Shown here piece after piece: positions 46,607-56,248 of a stretch of DNA of 64,000 bases. The DNA lies in contig NZ_CP035088.1 of the NCBI RefSeq assembly GCF_004786035.1, forward strand, positions 708,001-772,000, read 5' to 3'. Under the pieces are notes generated by a model. That model saw nothing but the letters and a program-made list of their open reading frames with translations, ran no database searches and was not told the DNA's origin. Position numbers and translations under genes: made by a program. Source of the stretch: Pseudomonas viciae. GTDB lineage: Bacteria; Pseudomonadota; Gammaproteobacteria; Pseudomonadales; Pseudomonadaceae. How positions within the stretch are numbered: the first letter of the stretch is position 1; each line of letters starts with the position of its first letter.

Positions 46607-46777
46607 TCAGCTGGCTGCGCGCTGTTGCTGTTCGGGGAAATGATGGGGCGCGTGAAGTCGCGCTTGCAGGATCTTGGTGAAGGCCTGGGCTTCGGCCTCG
46701 GTGCGGAAGGTTACGACGTGCTGGTCGAGGCGCACCTGCCATTGGGATTTTGCCACTTCTTTTATCAGGATCTTCAT
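46607..46777 (-). CDS. Small conserved-type hypothetical protein
   Basis: This 56-residue protein begins MKILIKEVAKSQWQVRLDQH and contains a pattern of short strands followed by a helix (TFRTEAEAQAFTKILQARL), like small single-domain proteins of the DUF2188/AP2-like type. ATG at 46777 has a strong GAGGAGG site nine bases upstream, which is the main support. It ends one base from the MFS stop. Function unknown. Confidence 0.7.
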   Translation of the reverse strand: MKILIKEVAKSQWQVRLDQHVVTFRTEAEAQAFTKILQARLHAPHHFPEQQQRAAS

Positions 46778-46887
46778 TGCTGACCTCCTCACGTAAAAGA
46801 TTGCGTTGCAAAGGTCTCGAGTGTAGACCGGAATGCGATCGTAATTGTGACAAGGGTCAATTCTCAGACTGACGGCATGGGATTTTC

Positions 46888-46975
46888 TGTGGGAGCAAAG
46901 CTTGCTCGCGATAAACGGTGACGCGGTCTGATAGAAACCGGGTTGCCTCTGTCGCGAGCAAGCTTTGCTCCCACA
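46888..46975. repeat. REP inverted pair with AAAGCTTGC arms
   Basis: TGTGGGAGCAAAGCTTGCTC (46888-46911) and inverse arm TCGCGAGCAAGCTTTGCTCC (46952-46975). The two arms are perfect complements; the spacer differs from that of the TCGATGTT group. Confidence 0.87.
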
Positions 46976-46994
46976 GGAGTCAGGCCCTCGGTGG

Positions 46995-48008
46995 TCAGAA
47001 GCCTTCCAGCACAATCTTGCCCTTGGCCTTCCCACTCTCCAGCAGCGCATGCGCCCGGCGCAGGTTCTCGGCGTTGATGGTGCCGAAATGCTCGCCGACG
47101 GTGGTCTTCAAGGTGCCGGCGTCGATCAGTGCCGCCACCCGGTTGAGCAGTTTGTGTTGCTCAATCATGTCGGCCGTTTCAAACAGCGAGCGGGTGTACA
47201 TGAACTCCCAATGCAACGACAGGCTCTTGCGCTTGAGCTTGGTCACATCCAACGCCTTGGGATCGTCGATCAACGCCAATTGGCCCTGGGGCGCCAAGGC
47301 TTCGACCAACTGATCCAGATGCTGGTCGGTCTGGGTCAGGCTGGCAACGTGGGTCACTTGAGGCTGGCCTGCTGCTTTCAGCGCGTCGCTCAACGGCTGG
47401 CTGTGATCAATTACCAGGTCGGCGCCCAGGCCTCGCACCCAATCCTGGGTCTGCGGGCGGGAAGCGGTGCCAATGACCTTGAGCCCGGTGAGCTGGCTGG
47501 CCAACTGCGTCAGGATCGAACCCACGCCTCCCGCAGCGCCGACGATCAACAGGCTCTGGCCTTGGTCGCCCTGGCCTTCCTGGATGTGCAGCCGCTCGAA
47601 CAACAACTCCCAGGCCGTGATGGCCGTCAGTGGCAGCGCCGCCGCTTCGGCGAAACCGAGGGTCTTGGGCATATGGCCGACGATGCGCTCATCCACTACA
47701 TGCAACTCGCTGTTGCCACCGGCCCGGGCGATGGAGCCGGCGTAGAACACCTTGTCGCCAGCCTTGAACAGCGTGACTTCGCTGCCCACCGCCTTGACCA
47801 CGCCGGCCACGTCCCAGCCCAGTACCTTGGCTGCGCCGTCTTCGGGCTGGACGTTCTGGCGGACCTTGGTGTCCACCGGGTTCACCGAGATGGCCTTGAC
47901 CTCCACCAGTAAGTCTCGAGGGCCGGCGACAGGTTCCGGCAGTTCGATATCTTGTAGCGACAGTGGGTCGTTGATGGGCAACGAATGGTAGTAGGCGATG
48001 GCTTTCAT
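46995..48008 (-). CDS. Zinc-type alcohol dehydrogenase-like quinone oxidoreductase
   Basis: This 337-residue MDR-family oxidoreductase has the N-terminal GroES-like domain (VKAISVNPVDTKVR, VLGWDVAGVVKAVGSEV) and a Rossmann domain with LLIVGAAGGVGSILTQLA for NADPH. It resembles the YhdH/ZADH1 group of zinc-independent reductases of quinones or enones; no zinc-binding Cys cluster is seen. ATG at 48008 follows ACGGAG; the extra 12 upstream residues are not needed. It is divergent from a LysR regulator, a classical pairing that suggests regulation by it. Confidence 0.9.
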   Translation of the reverse strand: MKAIAYYHSLPINDPLSLQDIELPEPVAGPRDLLVEVKAISVNPVDTKVRQNVQPEDGAAKVLGWDVAGVVKAVGSEVTLFKAGDKVFYAGSIARAGGNSELHVVDERIVGHMPKTLGFAEAAALPLTAITAWELLFERLHIQEGQGDQGQSLLIVGAAGGVGSILTQLASQLTGLKVIGTASRPQTQDWVRGLGADLVIDHSQPLSDALKAAGQPQVTHVASLTQTDQHLDQLVEALAPQGQLALIDDPKALDVTKLKRKSLSLHWEFMYTRSLFETADMIEQHKLLNRVAALIDAGTLKTTVGEHFGTINAENLRRAHALLESGKAKGKIVLEGF

Positions 48009-48121
48009 GAAGCAGCTCCGTGAGGTGAGTTCGATGGCGCTCATGGTTAGCTATTTATTGGCGAGATAAAACCGGCTAAAAGAACAGGCTCTTTCAATAC
48101 TTTTTTGATAATGGAGTCGTC

Positions 48122-49051
48122 ATGCTTCGATTCGATGACTTGCAGTTGTTTGTCCGGGCGGCGGATCTGGGCAGTCTTTCGGCCGCGGCCAGGGTCATGG
48201 ACCTGTCGGCGGCGGTGGCCAGTGCTGCGTTGAAGCGCATCGAGCAACACCTGGGCGCGCGACTGTTGGCCCGTTCTACTCGCAGCTTGCGGCTGACTGC
48301 CGAGGGCGAAGGCTTTCTCGAATATGCCCGGGCCGCATTAAGCAGCCTCGACGAAGGCCGGCGGTTGTTGACCAGCGGCCAGGACCAGGTCAGCGGAGTG
48401 TTGCAGTTGTCCGCGCCGTCGGACCTGGGGCGCAACCTGCTGCTGCCCTGGCTGGATGCGTTCCAGCGCGAGCATCCTGGGCTGACGGTGCGGCTGCTGC
48501 TGGGCGACCGCATCGCCGACTTGTTCAAGCAACCGGTGGACATTGCCTTGCGTTATGGCGAACCGGAAGACTCGAGCCTGGTGGCCTTGCCTGTTGCTGC
48601 GGATAACTACCGGGTGTTGTGCGCGTCGCCGGATTACCTGGCACGCCACGGTGAGCCCCATCAGTTGGAACAACTGGCCCAACATAACTGCTTGCTGTAC
48701 ATGCTCGGCACCCGGGTGCATGACCGTTGGTGTTTTCATGATGGCAAGCGGGAAGTGAGCCTCACTGTCAGCGGTGATCGTTTCAGCGACGATGCCGATG
48801 TGGTGCGGCGCTGGGCGGTGGCAGGTGCGGGGATCGCCTACAAGTCGTGGCTGGATGTCTCCACCGATGTGCTGGCCGGGCGTCTGAAAATCCTTTTACC
48901 GCACCTGCAATGCGAGCGCGCGCCGCTCAATTTGTTGTGTGCCCATCGGGCGCAACTGAGCAAACCGATCAACCTTTTGCGGGAAATGCTCCAGGCTCGT
49001 TGCGCAGCGTTGACGGCCCAATTTCCGCTATCGACAGGGCCCGGCCATTAG
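48122..49051 (+). CDS. LysR family transcriptional regulator
   Basis: This 309-residue regulator has an N-terminal winged helix (FDDLQLFVRAADLGSLSAAARVMDLSAAVAS in adjoining parts) and a PBP-like effector domain, with VSGVLQLSAPSDLGRNLLLPWL and VDIALRYGEPEDSSLVALPVA. It belongs to the CrgA/DsdC-like group that often pairs with an oxidoreductase. The divergent quinone oxidoreductase gene, 113 bases away, is its likely target; the AT-rich gap contains candidate LysR sites. Confidence 0.93.
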   Translation: MLRFDDLQLFVRAADLGSLSAAARVMDLSAAVASAALKRIEQHLGARLLARSTRSLRLTAEGEGFLEYARAALSSLDEGRRLLTSGQDQVSGVLQLSAPSDLGRNLLLPWLDAFQREHPGLTVRLLLGDRIADLFKQPVDIALRYGEPEDSSLVALPVAADNYRVLCASPDYLARHGEPHQLEQLAQHNCLLYMLGTRVHDRWCFHDGKREVSLTVSGDRFSDDADVVRRWAVAGAGIAYKSWLDVSTDVLAGRLKILLPHLQCERAPLNLLCAHRAQLSKPINLLREMLQARCAALTAQFPLSTGPGH

Positions 49052-49095
49052 TCGCGCGCAAATAGAGAATTTTCCCTCACGAACAATCGCCTCCA

Positions 49096-49121
49096 AAGGT
49101 TTCCGGAGGACAGGAAACCTT
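49096..49121. other. Inverted repeat downstream of the LysR gene
   Basis: AAGGTTTCC (49096-49104) and GGAAACCTT (49113-49121), a perfect 9-bp stem with an 8-base loop. No T-run, so it may be an operator or weak transcript end. The remaining 150 bases to the next gene show nothing clear beyond the ribosome site AACAGGGAG. Confidence 0.5.
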
Positions 49122-49273
49122 GAACGCCCCGCTTATACTAGCGGCCGCCTGAGTCGGCGCGGCATCCAGCGCGGCGTCGCGCTATTTGCAGCGGTCGGGT
49201 CGCCTTGGGCGGCCCCATTGCTGGTCAATATGCGCCAGAGCGGTAGACGAATGATTCAACAGGGAGTGAATAC

Positions 49274-50008
49274 ATGGAACATGCACCTTGCATCAGCCAG
49301 ATCGCCACGCTGCTGGCCGACCCCAAGCGCAGCGCAATGATGTGGGCCTTGATGGACGGCACGGCCCGGCAGGCTGAAGAGTTGGCTTTGCTGGCCGGGC
49401 TGTCGCCGTCTTCGGCCAGCGCTCATCTGGGACGCCTGTCCGCCGGAGGCCTGTTGAAAGTCGAAGCCCGGGGCCGCAAGCGGTTTTTCCGCCTGGCAGC
49501 GCCCGAGATCGGTGCTGCCGTCGAAGCGCTGGCCAGCGCGACCCTGGCCAGTACGCCGCGGCAGATTCCGGACGTTTTCAAGCGCGGGGTCATGCCGAGC
49601 AAGGCGCCATCTGCCCCTGCCTCGTTGATACGGGCCAGGCTTTGCGACGATCACCTGGGGGGAACCCTGGCCGCCGATCTGTACCAGCGTCTGCTGGACG
49701 GCGGATGGATCGAGCAGTGCGACCAGCGAGTGGTCGTCACCCACAAGGGCGCCAATCAGTTCGCCGGGCATGGCCTGTTCATCCAGGCACTGGCCTATCG
49801 TAATGCCCGCATCGCTTGCGCCTGCCCGGACTGGAGCGAACGTCGTCCGCACTTGGGCGGCGCGCTGGGGGCTGGGTTGCTGCAACTGTTCATGCAATCG
49901 GGCTGGTTGAGCCTGCCCAATGATTCGCGGGCCTTGCAAGTGACGGTGCTCGGCCAGCAGGAAATCCACCGGTTCGCCAGGCAAGAGGCTGTGGAGATGG
50001 CGCTATAA
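49274..50008 (+). CDS. ArsR-type helix-turn-helix regulator
   Basis: This 244-residue regulator has an N-terminal winged helix of ArsR type (CISQIATLLADPKRSAMMWAL, LALLAGLSPSSASAHLGRL, LKVEARGRKRFFRL). An extra C-terminal half of about 130 residues contains Cys in RIACACPDWSERRPH. The family length is usually near 100-120, so the C-terminal half is probably a ligand-binding domain seen in regulators next to MFS pumps. It precedes the MFS transporter gene by about 100 bases on the same strand. Confidence 0.85.
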   Translation: MEHAPCISQIATLLADPKRSAMMWALMDGTARQAEELALLAGLSPSSASAHLGRLSAGGLLKVEARGRKRFFRLAAPEIGAAVEALASATLASTPRQIPDVFKRGVMPSKAPSAPASLIRARLCDDHLGGTLAADLYQRLLDGGWIEQCDQRVVVTHKGANQFAGHGLFIQALAYRNARIACACPDWSERRPHLGGALGAGLLQLFMQSGWLSLPNDSRALQVTVLGQQEIHRFARQEAVEMAL

Positions 50009-50106
50009 CACGTCGTCCAGGGTTGTCGGCAGGTCGCATCCAGCAATAACCATCGGCCAGGTTCGCGCACACTCGGTCCGGGGAACTATCGGATTGGGGG
50101 ATGCAC

Positions 50107-51489
50107 ATGGATATTCAAGGTTACAGCGCGGCGGAGCGCCTGGAGCGGCTGCCCATCAGCGGCTATCACCGGGTTATTTTCATCATTATTGCCCTGGCGT
50201 TTTTCTTCGACTCCATGGACCTGGCCATGATGACGTTCTTGCTGGGCTCGATCAAAACCGAGTTCGGCCTGAGCAGCGCCCAGGCCGGTTTGCTGGCCAG
50301 CTCCAGCTTCTTTGGCATGGTGCTGGGGGCATCGCTGTCGGGCATGCTGGCTGATCGTTTCGGGCGCAAACCGGTGTTCCAGTGGAGCATCGTGTTGTGG
50401 GGCGTCGCCAGTTACCTGTGCTCCACCGCCCAGGACATCGAGACCTTGACACTGTTTCGGATCCTGCTGGGTGTCGGCATGGGCATGGAGTTTCCGATTG
50501 CCCAGTCGATGCTCTCGGAGTTGATTCCGGCCAAGCGTCGGGGTCGCTACATTGCCTTGATGGACGGTTTCTGGCCGCTGGGTTTTGTGGCGGCGGGTGT
50601 GCTGTCGTATTTCTTGCTGCCGGTGATCGGCTGGCGCGACATCTTCCTGGTGCTGGCGGTGCCGGCGGTGTTTGTCCTGGTGATTCGCTTCTTTATTCCT
50701 GAGTCGCCGCGCTGGTTGGAGCAAGCCGGACGGGGTAACGAAGCGGATGCGGTGCTCAAGCGAATCGAAGACAAGGTCCGCGCCTCGCTGGGGCATCAGG
50801 ATTTGCCGGAGCCGATCCGCTTGCCGAGGGTTGAGAGCACACCGGGCAACTTCTTTTCGGCACTGGCGCAGATCTGGTCACCGCTGTATCGCCAGCGCAC
50901 GATGATGATCTGGAGCGTCTGGTTCTTTGCCTTGCTCGGTTTCTACGGTCTGACGTCCTGGCTCAGCGCGTTGTTGCAGCAGTCGGGGTTCGCCGTGACT
51001 CAGTCGGTGTATTACACCGTGCTGATTTCCTTGGGCGGAATTCCCGGCTTCCTGATGGCGGCCTGGTTGGTGGAGCGTTGGGGGCGTAAGCCGGTGTGCG
51101 TCATCACGCTGCTGGGCGGTGGGGCGATGGCGTTTCTCTATGGCCAGAGCGCGGTGTTTGGCGGCAACGTCAGCCTGTTGATCGGCACCGGGTTGTTGAT
51201 GCAGTTTTTCCTGTTCGGCATGTGGGCGGTGCTCTACACCTACACGCCAGAGCTGTACCCCACCTCGGCCCGGGCCACGGGCTCGGGCTTTGCCTCGGCG
51301 GTCGGGCGCGTCGGTTCGCTGCTTGGGCCACTGGTGACCGGGCTGGTCTTTCCCATCACCGGGCAGGGCGGCGTATTTGCCCTGGGCGCGCTGTGTTTTG
51401 CCGTGGCGGCGGGGGTGGTCTGGTTGTTCGGGATGGAGACGCGGGGCAAGACGTTGGAAGAGTTGAGCGAAGCGACAGTCGCCGATTGA
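50107..51489 (+). CDS. MFS transporter, metabolite:H+ symporter type
   Basis: This 460-residue transporter has twelve membrane segments, motif A GMLADRFGRKPVFQ, and FFIPESPRWLEQAGR before the central loop. The later GFLMAAWLVERWGRKPV and LYTYTPELYPTSARATGSG are typical of the NiaP/YdjE/aromatic acid group of sugar-porter-like symporters. The substrate may be an aromatic or pyridine carboxylate. The start at 50107 is preferred because GGGGG (50096-50100) then has a six-base spacer; ATG at 50101 would abut it. The ArsR-type gene upstream may control it. Confidence 0.9.
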   Translation: MDIQGYSAAERLERLPISGYHRVIFIIIALAFFFDSMDLAMMTFLLGSIKTEFGLSSAQAGLLASSSFFGMVLGASLSGMLADRFGRKPVFQWSIVLWGVASYLCSTAQDIETLTLFRILLGVGMGMEFPIAQSMLSELIPAKRRGRYIALMDGFWPLGFVAAGVLSYFLLPVIGWRDIFLVLAVPAVFVLVIRFFIPESPRWLEQAGRGNEADAVLKRIEDKVRASLGHQDLPEPIRLPRVESTPGNFFSALAQIWSPLYRQRTMMIWSVWFFALLGFYGLTSWLSALLQQSGFAVTQSVYYTVLISLGGIPGFLMAAWLVERWGRKPVCVITLLGGGAMAFLYGQSAVFGGNVSLLIGTGLLMQFFLFGMWAVLYTYTPELYPTSARATGSGFASAVGRVGSLLGPLVTGLVFPITGQGGVFALGALCFAVAAGVVWLFGMETRGKTLEELSEATVAD

Positions 51490-51495
51490 ACGCTA

Positions 51496-51531
51496 TCCCT
51501 GTGGGAGCGAGCAAGCTCGCTCCCACAGGGA
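51496..51531. terminator. Perfect 17-bp palindrome, REP-derived, between MFS and ade
   Basis: TCCCTGTGGGAGCGAGC (51496-51512), loop AA, GCTCGCTCCCACAGGGA (51515-51531). It is two REP arm tips fused head to head without the TTGCTCGCGA core or spacer. Lying between two convergent genes, it could end both transcripts, though T-runs are short. Confidence 0.75.
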
Positions 51532-51543
51532 TTTCGGTGACGC

Positions 51544-52506
<963 letters not shown>

Positions 52507-52580
52507 TCATCAGCGAATCGATGGTGGGCATTCTACAGGGGCTGGCAGCAATGTCTGGTAAAACCTGACCGGCTGATCCA

Positions 52581-53546
52581 CTAACCGGCCTGCTGCTCCC
52601 TTCGGTAAGCATAGGTGTCGGCGAAGCGCGACAGCAGAAATTGCGCGCAGGTGGTGGTCGGGTACTTCGGCGGATGGGCGTCATCCTGGCAACCGGGCAG
52701 GCACTGGATCAGCGTGTCGGGGTGCGGCTCGGCAAAGAATGGCATCGAATAACGGTCCACCCCCAGCGGGCTGATCACTCGATGCGGCGTGGACAGGTAA
52801 CGGTCGTTGCTCCAGCGCGCCATCATGTCGCCAAGGTTGATCACGAACGTGCTGTCGATGGGCGGTGCGTCGATCCACTGGCCGTCGACGTTGCGCACTT
52901 GCAGGCCTCCGGCGGCGTCCTGGTAGAGCAAGGTGATGCACCCGTAGTCGGTATGGGCGCCGGCACCTTGCTGTTCGTCGCTACTGGCGGTATGGCGCGG
53001 CGGGTAATGGATCAGGCGCAGCACGCTCACCGGCTCGTTGAAGCGTGTGTCGAAAAAGTCCCGCTCGATGCCAAGGGCCAGGGTCATGGCCCGTAGCAGG
53101 GTTTGTGCGAGTGCCTGCATGTCGCGGTAATGCTGCTCCATCAAGGTTTGCCAACCGCTCAGGTCCGGGTGTCGGTTGGGACCACGCAGAGGCTTTTCCG
53201 CCAGTACTTCGGGATGATCGGCCGGCAGGTGCAGGCCCATGTCGAAGGTTTCCTTCAGGTCGCTGGGCTTGGCCGGGTCCAGTTGTTCCGTGGCGACGGC
53301 GCCGTAGCCGCGGTGGTGACGGGTTTGGGTGATGTCGATCTTGAGCTTTTCGTCGACGGGCAGGGCGAAGAAACGTTGGGCGTTATCCAGCACTTGGGCG
53401 ATGCGCGACGGGCTGATCGGGTGGCCCTTGATGTAGAAAAAGCCCCATTGGCGGCAGGCACGGTCGATCTGCTCGGCGACCGATTGCCAGGCGCTGGCAT
53501 CGTCGGTGTAGAGAGGGCTGATGTCGATGATGGGAAGGCTGTTCAT
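52581..53546 (-). CDS. Isopenicillin N synthase-like Fe(II)/2-oxoglutarate oxygenase
   Basis: This 321-residue double-stranded beta-helix oxygenase has an N-terminal DIOX_N region (LPIIDISPLYTDD, ACRQWGFFYIKGHPIS). The iron triad is HTD (GAHTDYGCITLL) with a distal His in STPHRVISP, and the co-substrate Arg/Ser in VDRYSMPFFAEPH. It should oxidise a small molecule; orthologues lie beside the adenine deaminase gene in P. aeruginosa (PA0147), which hints at a purine or xanthine-related substrate, but this is not shown. It is upstream of ade on the same strand with an 83-base gap. Confidence 0.87.
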   Translation of the reverse strand: MNSLPIIDISPLYTDDASAWQSVAEQIDRACRQWGFFYIKGHPISPSRIAQVLDNAQRFFALPVDEKLKIDITQTRHHRGYGAVATEQLDPAKPSDLKETFDMGLHLPADHPEVLAEKPLRGPNRHPDLSGWQTLMEQHYRDMQALAQTLLRAMTLALGIERDFFDTRFNEPVSVLRLIHYPPRHTASSDEQQGAGAHTDYGCITLLYQDAAGGLQVRNVDGQWIDAPPIDSTFVINLGDMMARWSNDRYLSTPHRVISPLGVDRYSMPFFAEPHPDTLIQCLPGCQDDAHPPKYPTTTCAQFLLSRFADTYAYRREQQAG

Positions 53547-53576
53547 ACTGCTTTCCTGAGTTTGAATGCGGACCCA

Positions 53577-53667
53577 TGTGGGAGCGAACTTGCTCGCGAT
53601 AGCGATTTATCTGTCGACATCGATGGTGAAGGTCAGTCCGCTATCGCGAGCAAGCTCGCTCCCACAG
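53577..53667. repeat. REP inverted pair (REPIN) between BMP and oxygenase genes
   Basis: TGTGGGAGCGAACTTGCTCG (53577-53599) and inverse arm (53644-53667). The spacer with GACATCGATGGTGAAGGTCAG resembles that at 41555 and 57752. Confidence 0.87.
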
Positions 53668-53689
53668 GGTTATGTGTTTGGCCTGAGGG

Positions 53690-54772
53690 TTACTTCGGAA
53701 TCTCAGCCTTCATGCCTTCGACGTAATAATTCATCGACGCCAGTTCCGCGTTGGTGGCGCTCACGCCCGCCGGGATTTTCTCGACGCCGGCCTGGTCCTT
53801 GATCGGCCCGGTGAACGGATGGAACGCGCCGCTCTCGATGTCGGCGATGATCTGTTCGGCTTCGCCCTTGACCGCCGCTGGCACCAGGTCGCTGATTGGC
53901 AGTTTTACCGTGCCTTCCTTCAGGCCGCCCCAGTAGTCCTGGGATTTCCAGCTATGGTCGAGCACGCTCTGGGTCGCCTGGATGTAATGCGGGCCCCAGT
54001 CGTTGACGATGGAGGTCAGCACGGCCTTGGGACCGAAGTGGGCCATGTCCGAAGCGTAGCCGACTGCGTATACGCCGCGCCGCTCGGCGGCCTGGATCGG
54101 TGCCGGGCTGTCGGTGTGCTGGAACACCACGTCCACGCCCTGGTCGATCAGCGCGTTGGCGGCGTCGGCTTCCTTGCCCGGGTCGAACCAGGAATTGACC
54201 CACACCACTTTGATCTCGGTGCCAGGGTTGTACTTGTTCAGGGCCAGTTGGATGGCGTTGATGTCGCGGATGACTTCCGGGATCGGGAAGGACGCGACGT
54301 AGCCGATCTTCTTGGTCTTGGTCATCTTGGCCGCGAGGAAGCCGCCGACGTAGCGGCCTTCGTAAGTGCGAGCCAGGTAGGTGCCCAGGTTCTTGTCCTG
54401 CTTGTAGCCGGTGGCGTGTTCGAAGATCACTTTTGGAAATTGCTTGGCGACTTTCAACGTCGGGTTCATGTAGCCGAAGGAGGTGGTGAAGATCAGGTCG
54501 TACTTGTCCTTGGCCATGTTGCGGATCACCCGCTCGGCGTCAGCCCCTTCCGGTACGTTTTCCACGTAGTTGGTGGTGATCTGCTCGCCGAATTTCGCCG
54601 CGAGTTCCTTGCGCCCCTGTTCATGCTGATAGGTCCAGCCATGGTCGCCGATCGGGCCGATGTAGACGAAACCGACCTTCAGCGGGTCGGCGGCACTGGC
54701 GCTCAAGCCGGCGCTCAGGCCGACGGCTGCGACGACGGCGCAAAACAACTTCTTCAAGGGGCGTTTGTGCAT
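53690..54772 (-). CDS. BMP/PnrA-type nucleoside-binding periplasmic protein
   Basis: This 360-residue protein has a signal peptide (MHKRPLKKLFCAVVAAVG..., cleavage near ASA-AD at 27) and the basic-membrane-protein/PnrA fold. VGFVYIGPIGDHGWTYQHEQG and FTTSFGYMNPTLKVAKQFP are ligand-pocket signatures of purine-nucleoside binders. It is not a lipoprotein. The start at 54772 uses a GGAG eleven bases upstream; the in-frame frame upstream is noncoding and contains REP DNA. It probably feeds the permeases and ATPase encoded at 59505-63102, from which it is separated by 5 kb. Confidence 0.9.
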   Translation of the reverse strand: MHKRPLKKLFCAVVAAVGLSAGLSASAADPLKVGFVYIGPIGDHGWTYQHEQGRKELAAKFGEQITTNYVENVPEGADAERVIRNMAKDKYDLIFTTSFGYMNPTLKVAKQFPKVIFEHATGYKQDKNLGTYLARTYEGRYVGGFLAAKMTKTKKIGYVASFPIPEVIRDINAIQLALNKYNPGTEIKVVWVNSWFDPGKEADAANALIDQGVDVVFQHTDSPAPIQAAERRGVYAVGYASDMAHFGPKAVLTSIVNDWGPHYIQATQSVLDHSWKSQDYWGGLKEGTVKLPISDLVPAAVKGEAEQIIADIESGAFHPFTGPIKDQAGVEKIPAGVSATNAELASMNYYVEGMKAEIPK

Positions 54773-54869
54773 GAACTCGAACTCCATATTGTTGTGAGGT
54801 TGGCTGTACCGCACCAATGCAAAATGCTGACCAACAAGACAACAAAATCTGCGATCTTTCCGAGGCAGC

Positions 54870-54920
54870 CATCGCGAGCAAGGACAACGCAATACCTGTG
54901 GGAGCGAGCTTGCTCGCGAT
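54870..54920. repeat. Truncated REP pair in outward arrangement
   Basis: ATCGCGAGCAAGG (54871-54883) is followed by TGTGGGAGCGAGCTTGCTCG (54897-54919). The inverse arm comes first and is cut short. It lies in the 277-base gap between the BMP gene and the antiporter; nothing else is visible there apart from the leader regions. Confidence 0.75.
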
Positions 54921-55049
54921 GAGGTCCTTGAGATCGATAAAGGTGCACCTGCCACCCACTCGCCACTCCCTGGTGCGTCACTTAGCCCGAACGTTCGCCG
55001 CCCCCTACAGTCAGTAGCTCATGACCCCACCCACGGTGATAGGCCCGCG

Positions 55050-56141
55050 ATGCTCACTTTGATCAAACAAGAAAAACTGCTGTTGCTGGCGCTGATCGCC
55101 GCGGTGGTCGCCTATCCGCTGGAGCACTGGCTGTTGGGCAGCGGGCAGGTTGTGGCGTTGCTCGGCGGTTTGGTCCTGATCGGCTTTATCGTCGCGGCCT
55201 CCATGCGTGTGGCCCATCACGCCGAACTGCTGGCGGAGAAGGTCGGTGATCCCTACGGCACGATGATCCTGACGTTGTCGGCGGTGCTGGTCGAAGTGGT
55301 GATCCTGGCGATCATGATGAGCAACGAAGCGTCGCCGACCCTGGTGCGGGACACGATCTATTCGGCGGTGATGCTCGACATCAACGGCATTCTCGGGCTC
55401 GCGGCGCTGATGGGCGGGATCAAGCACGGCGAGCAGGCTTACAACGATGATTCGGCGCGCACCTACAGCGTGATGATCCTCACCGCCATGGGCGTATCGA
55501 TGGTGGTGCCGGAGTTCATTCCCCGCGAGAGCTGGAAAATGTATTCGGCATTTACCATCGGCGCGATGATCGTGTTGTACACCCTGTTCCTGCGCATGCA
55601 GGTCGGGCCTCACAGTTACTTTTTCAGTTACAGCTACCCGGAAAAACGCCGCAAGAAAGAGCCCGTGGAAAATGAACCGAAGCCCATCAGCCTGACGTTC
55701 TCCATCAGTGCCCTGGTGTTTGGCGTGGTGGTGATCGGCGCGCTGGCTGAAGTCATGTCCAAGGCCATCGACCTGGGGCTGGAAGGCACGGGCGCGCCGC
55801 CAGTGGTCACGGCGATTCTGGTGGCCGCGATTTCCGCCGCCCCGGAGATCCTCACGGCCCTGCGTGCCGCCTTGGCGAACCGTATGCAATCGGTGGTGAA
55901 CATCGCGCTGGGCGCTTCGCTGTCGACCGTGATCCTCACGGTGCCGGTGATGGAAGCCATGGCGCTCTACACCGGCCAGCCGTTCCAGATGGCCATGACC
56001 CCGGTGCAGACGGTGATGATCTTCATCACCCTGATCGTCAGCGCCATCAACCTCAACGATGGCGAAACCAACGCCATCGAAGGCATGACCCACTTTGTGC
56101 TGTTTTCGACGTTTATCATGTTGTCGTTGCTGGGCCTCTAG
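55050..56141 (+). CDS. Ca2+/H+ antiporter, ChaA/CaX family
   Basis: This 363-residue protein has about eleven membrane segments and two alpha repeats: GDPYGTMILTLSAVLVEVVILA (acidic transport residue in VEVV) and AAISAAPEILTALRAALANRMQ with SVVNIALGAS. A basic cytosolic loop (KRRKKEPVENEPKP) lies near residue 200. It exchanges Ca2+ or Na+ for protons at alkaline pH in E. coli (ChaA). It is a single plus-strand gene set among purine genes on the other strand. Confidence 0.92.
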   Translation: MLTLIKQEKLLLLALIAAVVAYPLEHWLLGSGQVVALLGGLVLIGFIVAASMRVAHHAELLAEKVGDPYGTMILTLSAVLVEVVILAIMMSNEASPTLVRDTIYSAVMLDINGILGLAALMGGIKHGEQAYNDDSARTYSVMILTAMGVSMVVPEFIPRESWKMYSAFTIGAMIVLYTLFLRMQVGPHSYFFSYSYPEKRRKKEPVENEPKPISLTFSISALVFGVVVIGALAEVMSKAIDLGLEGTGAPPVVTAILVAAISAAPEILTALRAALANRMQSVVNIALGASLSTVILTVPVMEAMALYTGQPFQMAMTPVQTVMIFITLIVSAINLNDGETNAIEGMTHFVLFSTFIMLSLLGL

Positions 56142-56148
56142 AAGAGCA

Positions 56149-56238
56149 TCGCGGGCAAGCCTTGCTCCCACAGTGAAGGGTGGGTGTTGATGAAGGTAGC
56201 CTCGCCGCGAGACCTGTGGGAGCAAGGCTTGCCCGCGA
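56149..56238. repeat. REP pair in outward arrangement
   Basis: Inverse arm TCGCGGGCAAGCCTTGCTCC (56149-56172) precedes the forward arm TGTGGGAGCAAGGCTTGCCC (56215-56238). Found between the ends of the antiporter and 8-oxoguanine deaminase genes (convergent). Confidence 0.85.
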
Positions 56239-56248
56239 TGGCGTCCGG

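Noticed and set aside
52581-53546. True isopenicillin N synthase of an antibiotic cluster
   Set aside because: No peptide synthetase or beta-lactam genes are near; the context is purine salvage, and the fold is shared by many oxygenases.
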